From: DLAJ01 sp964655525
GTDB taxonomy: Bacteria; Bacillota; Clostridia; Lachnospirales; Lachnospiraceae
Length of the DNA stretch: 64,000 bases
NCBI GenBank assembly: GCA_964655525.1
Contig: CAZZNE010000004.1
Location: 94,642-158,641, forward strand
Reading direction: 5' to 3'
Position 1 is the stretch's first letter, and each line of letters begins with the position of its first letter. Of the stretch, positions 18,217 through 28,052 are shown one piece after another. The translations under genes were made by a program, and so were the position numbers. A model generated the notes under the pieces. That model searched no databases. It saw only the letters and a program-made list of their open reading frames with translations, and was not told where the DNA came from.

Positions 18217-19713
18217 ATGAAACGGAATCCATTCAAAAGGGGATTGTGCGTGTTTATGGCACTTTTATTTCTGTGCGCCGGCTGTGGGAAAGATCCCAAT
18301 GAGGCGGCGGGGGACGGCGCCGAAAGTACAGATCAGGAAGTGACATTGACCTGGGTGTATTTTTCTGCGTATGGAGAAATTGCCGAGGAAACCCTACAGG
18401 AGTTGAACAGACTGCTGAAGGAAAAGTACCACTGCAATTTTACGGTTGAGGCAGCTTCGGTCGGGCTGGAAGAAGCGCGGGATATTACGGATTATAACCG
18501 GATCATACGGGAAAGATATGAAACCAAAGAAGCAACGGACATTCTTTTTACGGGATCTTCGTATGCAGGTGAAGTGCCTGCATACGATCAGGCGGTGCAG
18601 GACGGGCTGCTGATGCCCTTAACTTCCCTGCTTACGGAAACGGAAAGCGGACAGCGGTTATATCACGCGTTCAGTGAATCATATTGGACCACCATGCAGT
18701 ATGGGGAGGATATATATGGTTATCGGACGGCGGATGAACAGTTAGTCTATGACAGTGTATGGATGTCGAATCCGTTATATGTATCGGATCTTTCAGAAAG
18801 GGAAAATGTATCTTTGGAGGATGTCAAGTCGGCACTGGAAGAACTGATGGATCGAAAGGAAGTGCCTTCCGGAGTCTGCGGCCTGTTCGCAGACCCTACG
18901 GCGTTATGCAGTATGGAGGGCTATATTCCGGTATGTTATGGGTTTCATGGTCTTTATTTTGTTCGGGAGAACGATCATTTCCGTGCGGTAAGCGCAGCGG
19001 AGGAAGAACGGTTGATACAGGACTGGAGAACCATCAGGGAATGCAGGGAACTATGCGGTGATTTTACGGAGGATCCCTATACGCAGTTTTTGAACGGCAA
19101 TTTTATTTTTGCGGTGACGTCTTGTAATTTACGGAAGCTTTATGACGGCAGGTGTTTATACGGCGCCGTTGTGACGGACGTCGATGTGCTTTTGTCGAAG
19201 CCTCAGGCAGCAATTTATGCCTTAAATGCCGTGACGGGGATCGCATCCTGGTCGGAACATCCCGAGGAAGCGTTAGAATTTCTAAGCTTAGTCGCTACGG
19301 AGCCGGAGCTGTCGAATCTTCTGACCTATGGAATCGAGGGGGAGCATTATCAGGTCGATCCGGTAACCGGCAATCTCGTGATCTTACAAAACGGAGGTAT
19401 GAGTCCATATGCGCAGACAACCATCGCCAATAAGATGATCACGCTGCCCACAGGACTGGAACCGGAGAATAAGGCGGAGATTTATGCTGAGCGCAATGAC
19501 AGCGTCGAGTTCAGCCCCGAAGTATTATATGGAATACACACCCTGTATTCGGACCCGGATATTATGGCGATCATTGCTGTTTATGAGAAATACAGAGGGC
19601 TTTGGGACGGGGATTATGAGGATGTGGACCAAACGGTGGAGCAGCTGAGGCAGGAGCTTGAGGAAGCAGGGATTGAGGAAGTTCTTTCTAAGCTGAATCA
19701 ATTGCTGCCGTAA
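18217..19713 (+). CDS. Extracellular solute-binding-like lipoprotein
   Basis: A 498-residue lipoprotein with lipobox LCAGC. The body begins with the strand TLTWVYFSAYG and has the length and layout of a cluster-B substrate-binding protein for sugars or peptides. No importer permeases adjoin it; the next genes are an exporter-type ATPase and a large permease. It may therefore act as a sensor or accessory to that system rather than as an importer subunit. It contains more Cys residues than usual for secreted proteins. Confidence 0.7.
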   Translation: MKRNPFKRGLCVFMALLFLCAGCGKDPNEAAGDGAESTDQEVTLTWVYFSAYGEIAEETLQELNRLLKEKYHCNFTVEAASVGLEEARDITDYNRIIRERYETKEATDILFTGSSYAGEVPAYDQAVQDGLLMPLTSLLTETESGQRLYHAFSESYWTTMQYGEDIYGYRTADEQLVYDSVWMSNPLYVSDLSERENVSLEDVKSALEELMDRKEVPSGVCGLFADPTALCSMEGYIPVCYGFHGLYFVRENDHFRAVSAAEEERLIQDWRTIRECRELCGDFTEDPYTQFLNGNFIFAVTSCNLRKLYDGRCLYGAVVTDVDVLLSKPQAAIYALNAVTGIASWSEHPEEALEFLSLVATEPELSNLLTYGIEGEHYQVDPVTGNLVILQNGGMSPYAQTTIANKMITLPTGLEPENKAEIYAERNDSVEFSPEVLYGIHTLYSDPDIMAIIAVYEKYRGLWDGDYEDVDQTVEQLRQELEEAGIEEVLSKLNQLLP

Positions 19714-19787
19714 AAAGAGGTTGGCGCGTGTGCGCGGTTCTTTTTGGATTGAGAAAATTCCCATAGGTTATGAAGGAGCGTCCTTAT

Positions 19788-20515
<728 letters not shown>

Positions 20516-20516
<1 letters not shown>

Positions 20517-22744
20517 TGCGCATGTTTGGAAGTGAGATCAAAAAGATCTTTACCGGAAAATTTATATTGATACTGCTGTCGCTCTGCGTTCTGAACGTAC
20601 TGTTGATCTATTATAACGAGATAAGAACAACGCCCTATCACGGAGAAGGCGGATATAAAGAAACGTGGGAACAGGTACAGAAAGAGCTGGAAACATCGGA
20701 TATTCTGACCGTATATGAGCGGGAAAAGCAGGAAGCTCAGGAAGCTGTTTTTGCCGGATATATCAAAGAAGCCGCTGTTAAAAAACAAATAGTGAATGAA
20801 CTGGAGGGAATTATCGGCTATACGGATTACCTTCGCAATATGCGGGAGACAGCGGAGCTGACCGGGAGCATTTCCATATTTCGAGATAACGAAAGCGGAT
20901 ATTCGGCCAGAAACCGGGAAAAGACGATCAGGGTCTATGAAAAAATGGAGTCGGTGATCGTGCAGCCCTCACCCTCTTTGGGCATAGAGCTTTTTTCTAC
21001 ATCAACGCTCACAGATTTTTTTGCGCTCATTTTGATCATTTACGCAGTGTTTTCTATTTGGATCAAAGATCAGGAGGAGGGGATGCAGAATCTTCTGCGC
21101 TCCTGTTTTAGGGGAAGAAAAAGCCTTGTTGCCGTGAAAGCGGCGGCGGGCGTTTTTGTCTGCCTATTGATTGAATTGTTTTTGTACGGGGGGACTCTCT
21201 TTATTTCATGGAAATTGTATGGGCTTGGGGACCTTACGAGATTTTTGCCCTCGGTATCCATGTTCCGGCAGACGGCGTGGCCTGTCAGGGTATGGGAATT
21301 TTTGATTCTTTTTTTAATCGTTAAGCTATTAGCATACAGTATGTGTATGCTTCTTTTTGGCTTTTTTGCGGGGAAAGTGCATACTTCTACCGCCACGATT
21401 CTGGTATCAGGAATTGTGATCGGGGGCAGTTGTCTTACGTATGGACAGATTTCGGGGGATTCCTATGCAGGTGTGTTCAAATATCTGCTGCCCTATGGTC
21501 TTTTGCAGACGCAAGATATGTTCTGTATTTACCGCAATCTCAATCTGTTTGAATATCCTGTGAATCTTGCGGCGGCGTATGGGGTGGTTTTGATTTTTGG
21601 AATCGCTGTTCTGATTTTTTTTCTGTTAAGGGGAGCAGATCAGAAAAAAAGCCGTGTATTACGACATAGAGTATTCGTATTGAAATGGCGGCGTCCAAAA
21701 CGCGGACTCCATCGGCTGGATGAGTGCGGGGGAGTCCTGCTCAATGAACTCAGAAAACTCTTCATTGATCGGAAGGTACTTCTGATCCTGGTGGTACTGG
21801 GACTTTTGCAGGGGTATTTATACAGGGGGGAAGCAGCCAGGTATTACAACTATACGGAATATTGTTACAGGCAGTATCTGGACGTTCTTTCGGGGGAGCT
21901 GACACCCGAAAAAGAAGCATATATAGAAAAGGAAAAAGAGCGGTTTGCAGAACTTCTGAATGTGCAGGATCAGACTGCGGCAGGGCTGGGAGCGGATTTT
22001 GAGAAACAGTTGCAAGCCTATGAAGCTTTTTGCCGGGTGCTGGATTACTGTGTTTATTTACGTGAAAATCATTTGAACTATATGGTGTATGAGCCGGCTT
22101 ATGAAGAATTGACAGCATCGGCGGGAAACGGAAAGGATGCGTTTCTTGCCTTTGAAATGATGGCGTTTATGGTTCTTTGCGCAACGCAGATTTATGGACC
22201 GGACGACCAGCTCCATATGAGCAGACTGTGCCGTATGACGTTGTACGGAAGAAAACGGGCAGAGATGATCAGGGTGGGAATCAGTGCATGTATCGGGGGA
22301 GCGATCCTGTTTCTGGCGTACCTGCCGTTTTTGCTGAATGTTGTAAAAACGTATCAGATTTCAGCAGAAGAGTTTTTTTATCCGGTCGGATGTTTAAGAT
22401 CGTTACATGCGTATGGGGATCATATGACGCTCGGCGGATATTTGCTGCTTCTGTCTGCGTTTCGTTTCCTGTTTCTGAATTTTGGAGGATTTATCGTCTG
22501 CTTTCTCTCCGAAAAACTGAAGAGTGTTATGAATACCGTTATGCTTGGATTTGTATTGCTGGCGCTGCCTTTTGGCGTTTTGATGCTGGTGGAAGCGGCC
22601 GCACCTTTTTTGATGCTTTACAGTCCCTTACTGGGAAATTGCCTTATGAAACTTCCGGTGTTTGCGACTGTCGGGATTCCCGCTTTTATTTTGATCGTTA
22701 TGTGGGGAATGCTCTACAGAAGAACTTCTGTCCGAAAATTGTGA
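20516..22744 (+). CDS. Large ABC transporter permease
   Basis: A 742-residue membrane protein with two halves. Each half has one N-terminal helix, an extracytoplasmic domain of roughly 120 residues and a bundle of about five helices. The second half begins near residue 400 (CGGVLLNELRKLFIDRKVLL). It is the partner of the preceding ATPase. The architecture resembles ABC-2 type or bacteriocin-associated permeases rather than importers. Substrate is unknown. A start at GTG 20513 is also possible. Confidence 0.75.
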
Positions 22745-22760
22745 ACATACAGGTAGCTGG

Positions 22761-22865
22761 GTAAGCGGAATAAGAAAGAAAATTACCAAAGAGGAGATCG
22801 AAGAGATTTTCAATAATATAGAAGAGATATACTTGACAATGACAGGTGCAGGATGCCAAAATTAA
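22761..22865 (+). pseudogene. Relic of the C-terminal tail of the 16101 membrane protein
   Basis: The frame reads VSGIRKKITKEEIEEIF and continues to a TAA at 22863-22865. It matches the tail INGTRREFTKEEIEKIF of the protein encoded at 16101-16562. No start or upstream body remains. This indicates a former second copy of that gene, deleted down to its last codons, just before the next small operon. Confidence 0.65.
22833..22862 (+). promoter_or_regulatory. Possible promoter before the 22909 gene
   Basis: TTGACA followed after 18 bases by CAAAAT. The -35 element is consensus and the -10 is weak. It lies inside the relic tail and 46 bases before the next start. Confidence 0.45.
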
Positions 22866-22908
22866 TAAGAAGCAGGTGTATTAAGATAACAATGGGGGGG
22901 CATTCTGA

Positions 22909-23373
22909 ATGATGAAAGAGGAAAAGAGGACGATCAGCATATTGGCGTTTCAGATTTTCTTTCTCCTGTTTTGCTTTGTGATCCTGCCGGTTACCCTGTA
23001 TTTAATAGGACGTTCTCGTTTCAGTGAGAAGAAAATGTACGAGGTCACATGGGACATTTCCCTGCCGGATCATATGGAGCTTTTATATGATGAGCATACG
23101 CCCCGCGGCTTTCACGGAGATGGAATCAGGCATACTATCTATAGCGTAGAGCGTGGGGAGATCAATCTGCGGTTTCTTGTTGGCAATAGTCCTGAGGTGG
23201 AATCTTTCTGCATGACGATTTGTGACGATCTGGAAACGGAGGACGAGTATCTGCCTGATTTTGAGGAAAGGCATGCATGGATCAAATATGAAAAGCAATC
23301 GCAATCGGATATGCTGATCATGGTATATTTTCCTGATCTGCAACAACTGCACTTTTTTCAAAAATTGATTTAG
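22909..23373 (+). CDS. Single-pass membrane protein of unknown function
   Basis: A 154-residue protein with one N-terminal transmembrane helix (about residues 10-33) and an exported domain of about 115 residues rich in acidic and aromatic residues. No family is recognised. It starts after a GGGGGGG site. It precedes another lipoprotein gene of the same accessory block, so it probably belongs to that secreted or surface system. Confidence 0.6.
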   Translation: MMKEEKRTISILAFQIFFLLFCFVILPVTLYLIGRSRFSEKKMYEVTWDISLPDHMELLYDEHTPRGFHGDGIRHTIYSVERGEINLRFLVGNSPEVESFCMTICDDLETEDEYLPDFEERHAWIKYEKQSQSDMLIMVYFPDLQQLHFFQKLI

Positions 23374-23444
23374 TGAGAGCCTAAATGGCAAAAGAATTTT
23401 ATGACAAAGCATCTTAAAACAACGGTTATGAGAGGAGGGGTCTT

Positions 23445-24566
23445 ATGAGAGCTGTGAAAAAGCAGTATTGGAAATTTGTCCCTTTTTTACTTATGGTTAC
23501 GATGTTGGCCGCCTGTGGCGAAAAGAAACCCGAGACTGCTGCAAACCTGTCGGATACTGTTGTTGCGGAACCGGATTCCGGAAATGGAGAAACACCGAAG
23601 GAAAATGGGGATACACTGCTGACAGAGCAGTCAAATGGGGAACCTTCCACAGATTTGGTAAAGGGAGACGACGGTGGTTCCGGACAGATGTCAGGGACAT
23701 CAGAGAACGAGCAGCAGGCACAGCCGACAGAGATATCGGAACAGGAAGAGAATCGGGTAATACGGGATCTGTCTCAGGAAGAGTGGGAGCAGATAGGACA
23801 GGATGATACGTTGATCGTGTTTCATTCCGGCGACGGGGGATACTATTATGTAGATCCGATAGAGGAAACGATCTATTGTCGGGAGATTTATGCCCACGAG
23901 AGAGCAGAAGGTTCGGAATCTTCTTATTTTCACCCGGCTTATAGCTCTGCGAGTGATGATACAATGTTCGCCCCCAGCGGCACCGATGAAAGCGGAAAAC
24001 AGTTGTATGATGTGTATTATGGGAAGGAGCTTTTGATCAGCGGGTTGACGATCATTGAGGGCGCGAATGAGTATCCGTTAGATGTGTGTTACGATACGGA
24101 AGCACAAGAAATTCTTGTTTTGACTTATCATAAGGATTCGGAGAAAAAGCAGGAGGGATTCATGATTTATCATGCTTCTGAAAAGGATACCTGTGTGCAG
24201 CCGCTTTCTTTTTATCCGATATTGACGGGGGAAGATTATCAGGAATTTGTTAATTATGACTGGATCTGGTCGGCGATTCTGACGCCGGAGGCGATTTACT
24301 ATGATATTCTGCCGGTGCGGCGGATTGATCTGGATACCGGAGATAACATAGAATGGGGGCTTACCGAAGAGGCGTATACGGAAGTGACCGGGATTGACAA
24401 TCCGATGCGCTTTCAGGACACTAAGGTAATTGGAGACGAGTACGTCATGACGATTGTGGTAAATCCTGATCCGGCGTTTGACGATATGCCGGAAAATACC
24501 GTAGATACCTACATGATTTATAATGAGGATGGAGAATTGGTGTATATGATTCCGAATGTACATTAG
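23445..24566 (+). CDS. Lipoprotein with acidic linker
   Basis: A 373-residue surface lipoprotein with lipobox MLAAC (Cys24). A low-complexity Glu/Gly/Ser/Thr-rich linker runs to about residue 105. A globular domain of about 265 residues follows, with repeated tyrosine-rich strands such as GGYYYVDP and a DVYYGKELLISG segment. No recognised domain. It resembles the 17046 lipoprotein in style but not in clear sequence. A strong terminator follows, closing the accessory block. Confidence 0.65.
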   Translation: MRAVKKQYWKFVPFLLMVTMLAACGEKKPETAANLSDTVVAEPDSGNGETPKENGDTLLTEQSNGEPSTDLVKGDDGGSGQMSGTSENEQQAQPTEISEQEENRVIRDLSQEEWEQIGQDDTLIVFHSGDGGYYYVDPIEETIYCREIYAHERAEGSESSYFHPAYSSASDDTMFAPSGTDESGKQLYDVYYGKELLISGLTIIEGANEYPLDVCYDTEAQEILVLTYHKDSEKKQEGFMIYHASEKDTCVQPLSFYPILTGEDYQEFVNYDWIWSAILTPEAIYYDILPVRRIDLDTGDNIEWGLTEEAYTEVTGIDNPMRFQDTKVIGDEYVMTIVVNPDPAFDDMPENTVDTYMIYNEDGELVYMIPNVH

Positions 24567-24586
24567 GATTGTGTTGATGCATGAGG

Positions 24587-24628
24587 GGTAATATCCGAGC
24601 CTTTCGGAGGCGGATATTACCTCTTTTG
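24587..24628 (+). terminator. Intrinsic terminator after the accessory block
   Basis: GGTAATATCCG pairs perfectly with CGGATATTACC (24611-24621) and is followed by TCTTTTGTATTTT. Confidence 0.9.
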
Positions 24629-24741
24629 TATTTTCCTGCCTGTGACGGGATGCTGCCTGAAAAGGTGGCAATTCGTTTCTTCCGTTCTGACGCATGGACA
24701 AGGCCGTAGCCTAACGCGTAAAATCCAAATGAATTGAGTAA

Positions 24742-24770
24742 TTGTATTTTGCAATGAGCCATGCTATAAT
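24742..24770 (+). promoter_or_regulatory. Promoter of the RiPP cluster
   Basis: TTGTAT and a consensus TATAAT, 17 bases apart. The 142-base leader to the radical SAM gene is A/T-rich and no riboswitch or operator was recognised in it. Confidence 0.6.
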
Positions 24771-24912
24771 ACTAAAAAAATAAACAGATAAACATTAGAA
24801 TGATAAATAATCTCCACTAAAACATTTGCATTACAAAAGATGTGCATTATGTTTGTGACGATCGCTGTATGTTAAGCAGCCATTTCACATAACGGGAACA
24901 GGGGAAGGAATA

Positions 24913-26298
24913 ATGGCATTGTATCAATTGTTTCAGACACCGAACGCGTGGTATGTTTTTGACGCGGTGAAAAGTAAACTATTAAACATAGGGAAGGATA
25001 AGCCAAAAGAGCTGGAAAGGCTCAGAGAGCAGGGATATTTGTCTGATATCAGTCCGGTTGAGCAATTTCAGCATCCGTATATGGGGGTTTTGAATGAAGT
25101 ACTGACGCGTAAACTGGCGCAGATGACACTGCAGATTACGCAGGACTGCAACTTCCGTTGTACGTACTGCATTTACTCCGAAAAAAGAAACGAAAGGCAG
25201 CGCAGTCATTCCAAGAGGGTCATGTCATGGGAGACGGCAAAGCGGGCAGTGGACTTCTTTTGGGAACACACGATTGACAGCGAGAGCGTCAATATCGGAT
25301 TTTACGGGGGAGAGCCGTTGCTGCAGAGCGGTCTGATCAAAAGGATCATTGAATATGCAAAAAGCCGTTTTGCAGGGAAAATACTAACGTTTGGTATGAC
25401 CTGCAACGGCTCACTTTTGACGGAAGAGAATGTACAGTTTTTGGAACAGAATAACGTTTCCCTCTTGGTGAGCCTGGACGGACCCAAACAGATTCAGGAT
25501 CAGAACAGGGTGTTTGCAGATGGAACGGGAACCTATGATATTGTCATGAAGCGGCTTGCGGATATAAAGGAGAAGCATCTTGCGTATTGGGAAAAGATTC
25601 ATTACAGCATGGTGATAGACCCGAAAAATGACTTCGATGAGATTAACGGGATATGCAGCAGTGATGCGATCAATCCCAGGCAGATAACAGCCTCTCTGGT
25701 GGACAATGATTATGACGGGACACCGCTTGAGTTTTCCGAAGAATATGTATGGAAAGAGGAATACCAGCGTTTCCTATCCTTTCTTTCGGTATGGGGCAGA
25801 TTTCCGGAAGAAAAATGTTCGCCACTGACGATGAGGAGCATAGACCGGCTGCGCAGCGAGAAGGAGAAAATCGATTTTGCAGTTCCGCTACATACGATTG
25901 ATATTCCGTCGGGACCTTGTGTTCCGGGAAAACTCCGGCTGTTTGTGGACACGGACGGCAGTCTGTTTCCATGTGAGAGGGTAAGCGAGTCTTCTCCCAA
26001 CATGCATATCGGTACGCTGGCGGAAGGGTTTGATCTTGAAAAAGCAGGAAAAATTCTGCAGGTCGGGGAGCTGACAAAGAATGCCTGCAGAAATTGCTGG
26101 TGTTTCCGTTTCTGTGACCAGTGTGCCAAGAAAGCAGACTGTTGCGGGGAACAGCTTTCCGCGGCGGAAAGGCTGCACTATTGTGAAGGCACCCGGTATG
26201 CAGCCAGACGGACGATTCAGGATATTATCCTGCTCAGTGAAGTCAGGGAATACTACAAGGAGCAGCTTAGAATAACGAAAGCGGAGGAAACAGAATGA
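24913..26298 (+). CDS. ccpM: Radical SAM/SPASM peptide maturase (CcpM type)
   Basis: A 461-residue enzyme. The SAM-binding cluster motif is C79xxxC83xxC86 (CNFRCTYC), and GGEP at 132-135 is the SAM contact. The C-terminal SPASM-like region carries ten cysteines (336, 354, 392, 395, 397, 401, 404, 410, 411, 424), enough for auxiliary iron-sulfur clusters. Such enzymes install carbon-carbon or carbon-sulfur crosslinks in ribosomal peptides. The gene set matches what I recall as the Cys-rich peptide maturase CcpM (TIGR04068). It starts the cluster after GGGGAAGG and overlaps the next gene by 4 bp. The modification it makes is not known from sequence. Confidence 0.88.
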   Translation: MALYQLFQTPNAWYVFDAVKSKLLNIGKDKPKELERLREQGYLSDISPVEQFQHPYMGVLNEVLTRKLAQMTLQITQDCNFRCTYCIYSEKRNERQRSHSKRVMSWETAKRAVDFFWEHTIDSESVNIGFYGGEPLLQSGLIKRIIEYAKSRFAGKILTFGMTCNGSLLTEENVQFLEQNNVSLLVSLDGPKQIQDQNRVFADGTGTYDIVMKRLADIKEKHLAYWEKIHYSMVIDPKNDFDEINGICSSDAINPRQITASLVDNDYDGTPLEFSEEYVWKEEYQRFLSFLSVWGRFPEEKCSPLTMRSIDRLRSEKEKIDFAVPLHTIDIPSGPCVPGKLRLFVDTDGSLFPCERVSESSPNMHIGTLAEGFDLEKAGKILQVGELTKNACRNCWCFRFCDQCAKKADCCGEQLSAAERLHYCEGTRYAARRTIQDIILLSEVREYYKEQLRITKAEETE

Positions 26299-27362
26299 GC
26301 AGAGTGGCACTGTACCCATATGATGCGGCACTGCTTCCGATAGTCCGGCATTTTGAAGCAATGCAGAAGAAGGATACCCTTTGCAGTGTCATTGCAGTCC
26401 ACGGATACGGGGGAATCGGAAAGGATGCGGCATATGCCTGTAATCAGCCGGATATCGGAATTTCGGTGAAGCAGGAATCAGAGGAAGCCTTTGAAAATTG
26501 GGATGTTCTATATCTGGCACTGCGTCACCTGCCGCAGGCAGGGGGAACGAAGACGGTATTAAAACATGCGTTGAAGCAGGGGAAACAGGTTATCGGCATT
26601 GGAACCAAAATGGAAGTGCAGTATGAATGGGTGAAAGAACTGAGGAAAGAAATGCCGGAAATACAGATGCTAATATCGGACGAACTTCTGCCCGAGGTGC
26701 AGTCCGGACAGGAATATCAGCCGATTCGGACACCAGTCGTGCTTGTGGGCGGCATTGCGGGAAGAGAAGACGTGTTGGAAGTGGTATTGACTCTTGCGGA
26801 GGAACTGAGGAGCAGTGGGAAGACCGTTGCGTGTATCACCAATGAACCAGTGTGCACGCTGCTTGGATGTTATGATTATTCCATCCTTTTCAAAGAATGC
26901 TTAGATTTGCCGATCGCAATTACAAAAATCAATCAGACGGTGCAGGAAATAGAAAAGAAAATACTTCCCGATGTGATTCTGATGGAGGCGCCGGATGCGC
27001 TCATCCGTTACCACAGCCTGACGCCGAATGGTTTCGGGATTTATTCCTATATGCTGGCGCAGGCCGTGAAGCCGGACTATCTTGTCTGCTGCATGCCGGC
27101 CGACATGGCTTACGGGGAGCTGGCAGAATATTTCAGCAGAGATTTCAGAATCCGATACGGGGCGGGTATTGATGCCATACATATCAGCAATATGCTCATT
27201 GACGGTGCAGAGGTTGCGCATATGAAAAAAATGTCGGTCTTTTATGGTGATATGCGTTTGGTACAACAGTCGATACAAATGATGGAGGAAAACTCAGAAA
27301 TGTTTGCATTCAATGCAGTACTGCAGCGGGGGCAGGGGATTGCGCGCAGGTTGTTTGAATAA
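26295..27362 (+). CDS. Peptide maturation system protein (TIGR04066-like)
   Basis: A 355-residue cytoplasmic protein coupled to the maturase by an ATGA overlap. The first 130 residues form a Rossmann-like domain (VIAVHGYGGIGKDAAYA). The rest is a second nucleotide-binding-like domain beginning TPVVLVGGIAGREDVLEVVL and containing DVILMEAPDALIR. It matches my recollection of TIGR04066, a conserved partner in clostridial Cys-rich peptide clusters without known biochemistry. The second domain resembles the C-terminal third of the subtilase at the end of this cluster. A GTPase or scaffold role is possible but unproven. Confidence 0.75.
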   Translation: MSRVALYPYDAALLPIVRHFEAMQKKDTLCSVIAVHGYGGIGKDAAYACNQPDIGISVKQESEEAFENWDVLYLALRHLPQAGGTKTVLKHALKQGKQVIGIGTKMEVQYEWVKELRKEMPEIQMLISDELLPEVQSGQEYQPIRTPVVLVGGIAGREDVLEVVLTLAEELRSSGKTVACITNEPVCTLLGCYDYSILFKECLDLPIAITKINQTVQEIEKKILPDVILMEAPDALIRYHSLTPNGFGIYSYMLAQAVKPDYLVCCMPADMAYGELAEYFSRDFRIRYGAGIDAIHISNMLIDGAEVAHMKKMSVFYGDMRLVQQSIQMMEENSEMFAFNAVLQRGQGIARRLFE

Positions 27363-27372
27363 GGAGACGGAT

Positions 27373-27672
27373 ATGGGAATACAGGATGAAGTGTATAAAA
27401 AAATTTGCAGGATTTTGAGGAAATGCTTTGATATATCAGAAGAAAAATTGGATGAGAAGTTTTGGAAAGAACCTCTTACCGGTGTTCACTTTGAACTGAC
27501 AGGTGCTGACATGGTATACCTGCTGTTTGAAATTGAAAAAGCATTTGATATAAAAATTACGGAGAACCAGCTGGGGGGTTATGGTTTCAGCACGATAGAA
27601 AAGGCGGCGAAGTGTGTTGCCGAAAGCATAAAGGGCGAAAAGTCTGAAATGAAGGAAGCAGCATTTCGATAA
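27373..27672 (+). CDS. Acyl-carrier-related protein of the peptide maturation system
   Basis: A 99-residue helical protein. Residues about 45-75 (LTGADMVYLLFEIEKAFDIKI) align with the helix-2 region of acyl carrier proteins, but the phosphopantetheine serine of the usual DSL motif is replaced by glycine (TGA). It can therefore hardly carry an acyl thioester. As I recall, TIGR04069 describes such ACP-related proteins in these clusters. The start follows AAGGAGACGG, directly after the preceding stop. It may bind the precursor or maturase as a scaffold. Confidence 0.75.
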   Translation: MGIQDEVYKKICRILRKCFDISEEKLDEKFWKEPLTGVHFELTGADMVYLLFEIEKAFDIKITENQLGGYGFSTIEKAAKCVAESIKGEKSEMKEAAFR

Positions 27673-27705
27673 ATGTTAACGGGCAATGGGAAAGGGGGTG
27701 AGCGT

Positions 27706-27945
27706 ATGAATATCAGAAAGCAAAATGCCGATGAACATACGGTAGTAGGCTATGCCGATTTTTGTGCCTGTGCAGCCGCGCGGGCGATGTGCGGATGCAG
27801 CATACAGGCTTGTTCGACGTGTGGCTGTGATTCTTCTGGGACAGTTAACACAAAAGCAAACGTGACACAGTATGGATATGACGCTTTGAATTCAGGACTT
27901 AGGGATCAGGCAAGTTATTCGGCACAGGCAAAAATGATACACTAA
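27706..27945 (+). CDS. Cys-rich RiPP precursor peptide 1
   Basis: A 79-residue precursor. The leader (residues 1-19) ends GYADF. The seven cysteines are at 20, 22, 29, 31, 36, 39 and 41 (CAC, CGC, C, CGC spacing). A hydrophilic tail follows, ending AQAKMIH. The position after the maturase and ACP-like genes identifies it as substrate; the layout resembles what I recall as the CLI_3235 bacteriocin-precursor family. I chose the Met after AAAGGGGGTGAGCGT rather than the upstream Met, because precursor 2 begins at the same residue. A conserved hairpin follows at once. Confidence 0.85.
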   Translation: MNIRKQNADEHTVVGYADFCACAAARAMCGCSIQACSTCGCDSSGTVNTKANVTQYGYDALNSGLRDQASYSAQAKMIH

Positions 27946-27952
27946 TTATGTA

Positions 27953-27984
27953 GGAGGGGGCACATGGTGACAGGAGCTCCCTCC
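27953..27984 (+). promoter_or_regulatory. Hairpin after precursor 1
   Basis: GGAGGGGG and CTCCCTCC form an 8-bp stem (one G-T) with a 16-nt loop, starting 7 bases after the precursor stop. There is no T run, so it may be an RNA end-protecting or partial-attenuation stem that favours precursor over permease mRNA. The same structure follows precursor 2. Confidence 0.7.
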
Positions 27985-28052
27985 ACCACATAATAATCGG
28001 TGGTATTTCGGTTCAGAAGAAGTGAATCAGTGCCTTGAAAGGGGGGTATTAA

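Noticed and set aside
24600..24912. Possible riboswitch or operator upstream of the RiPP cluster
   Set aside because: Only a promoter could be supported; the remaining leader has no convincing paired structure.
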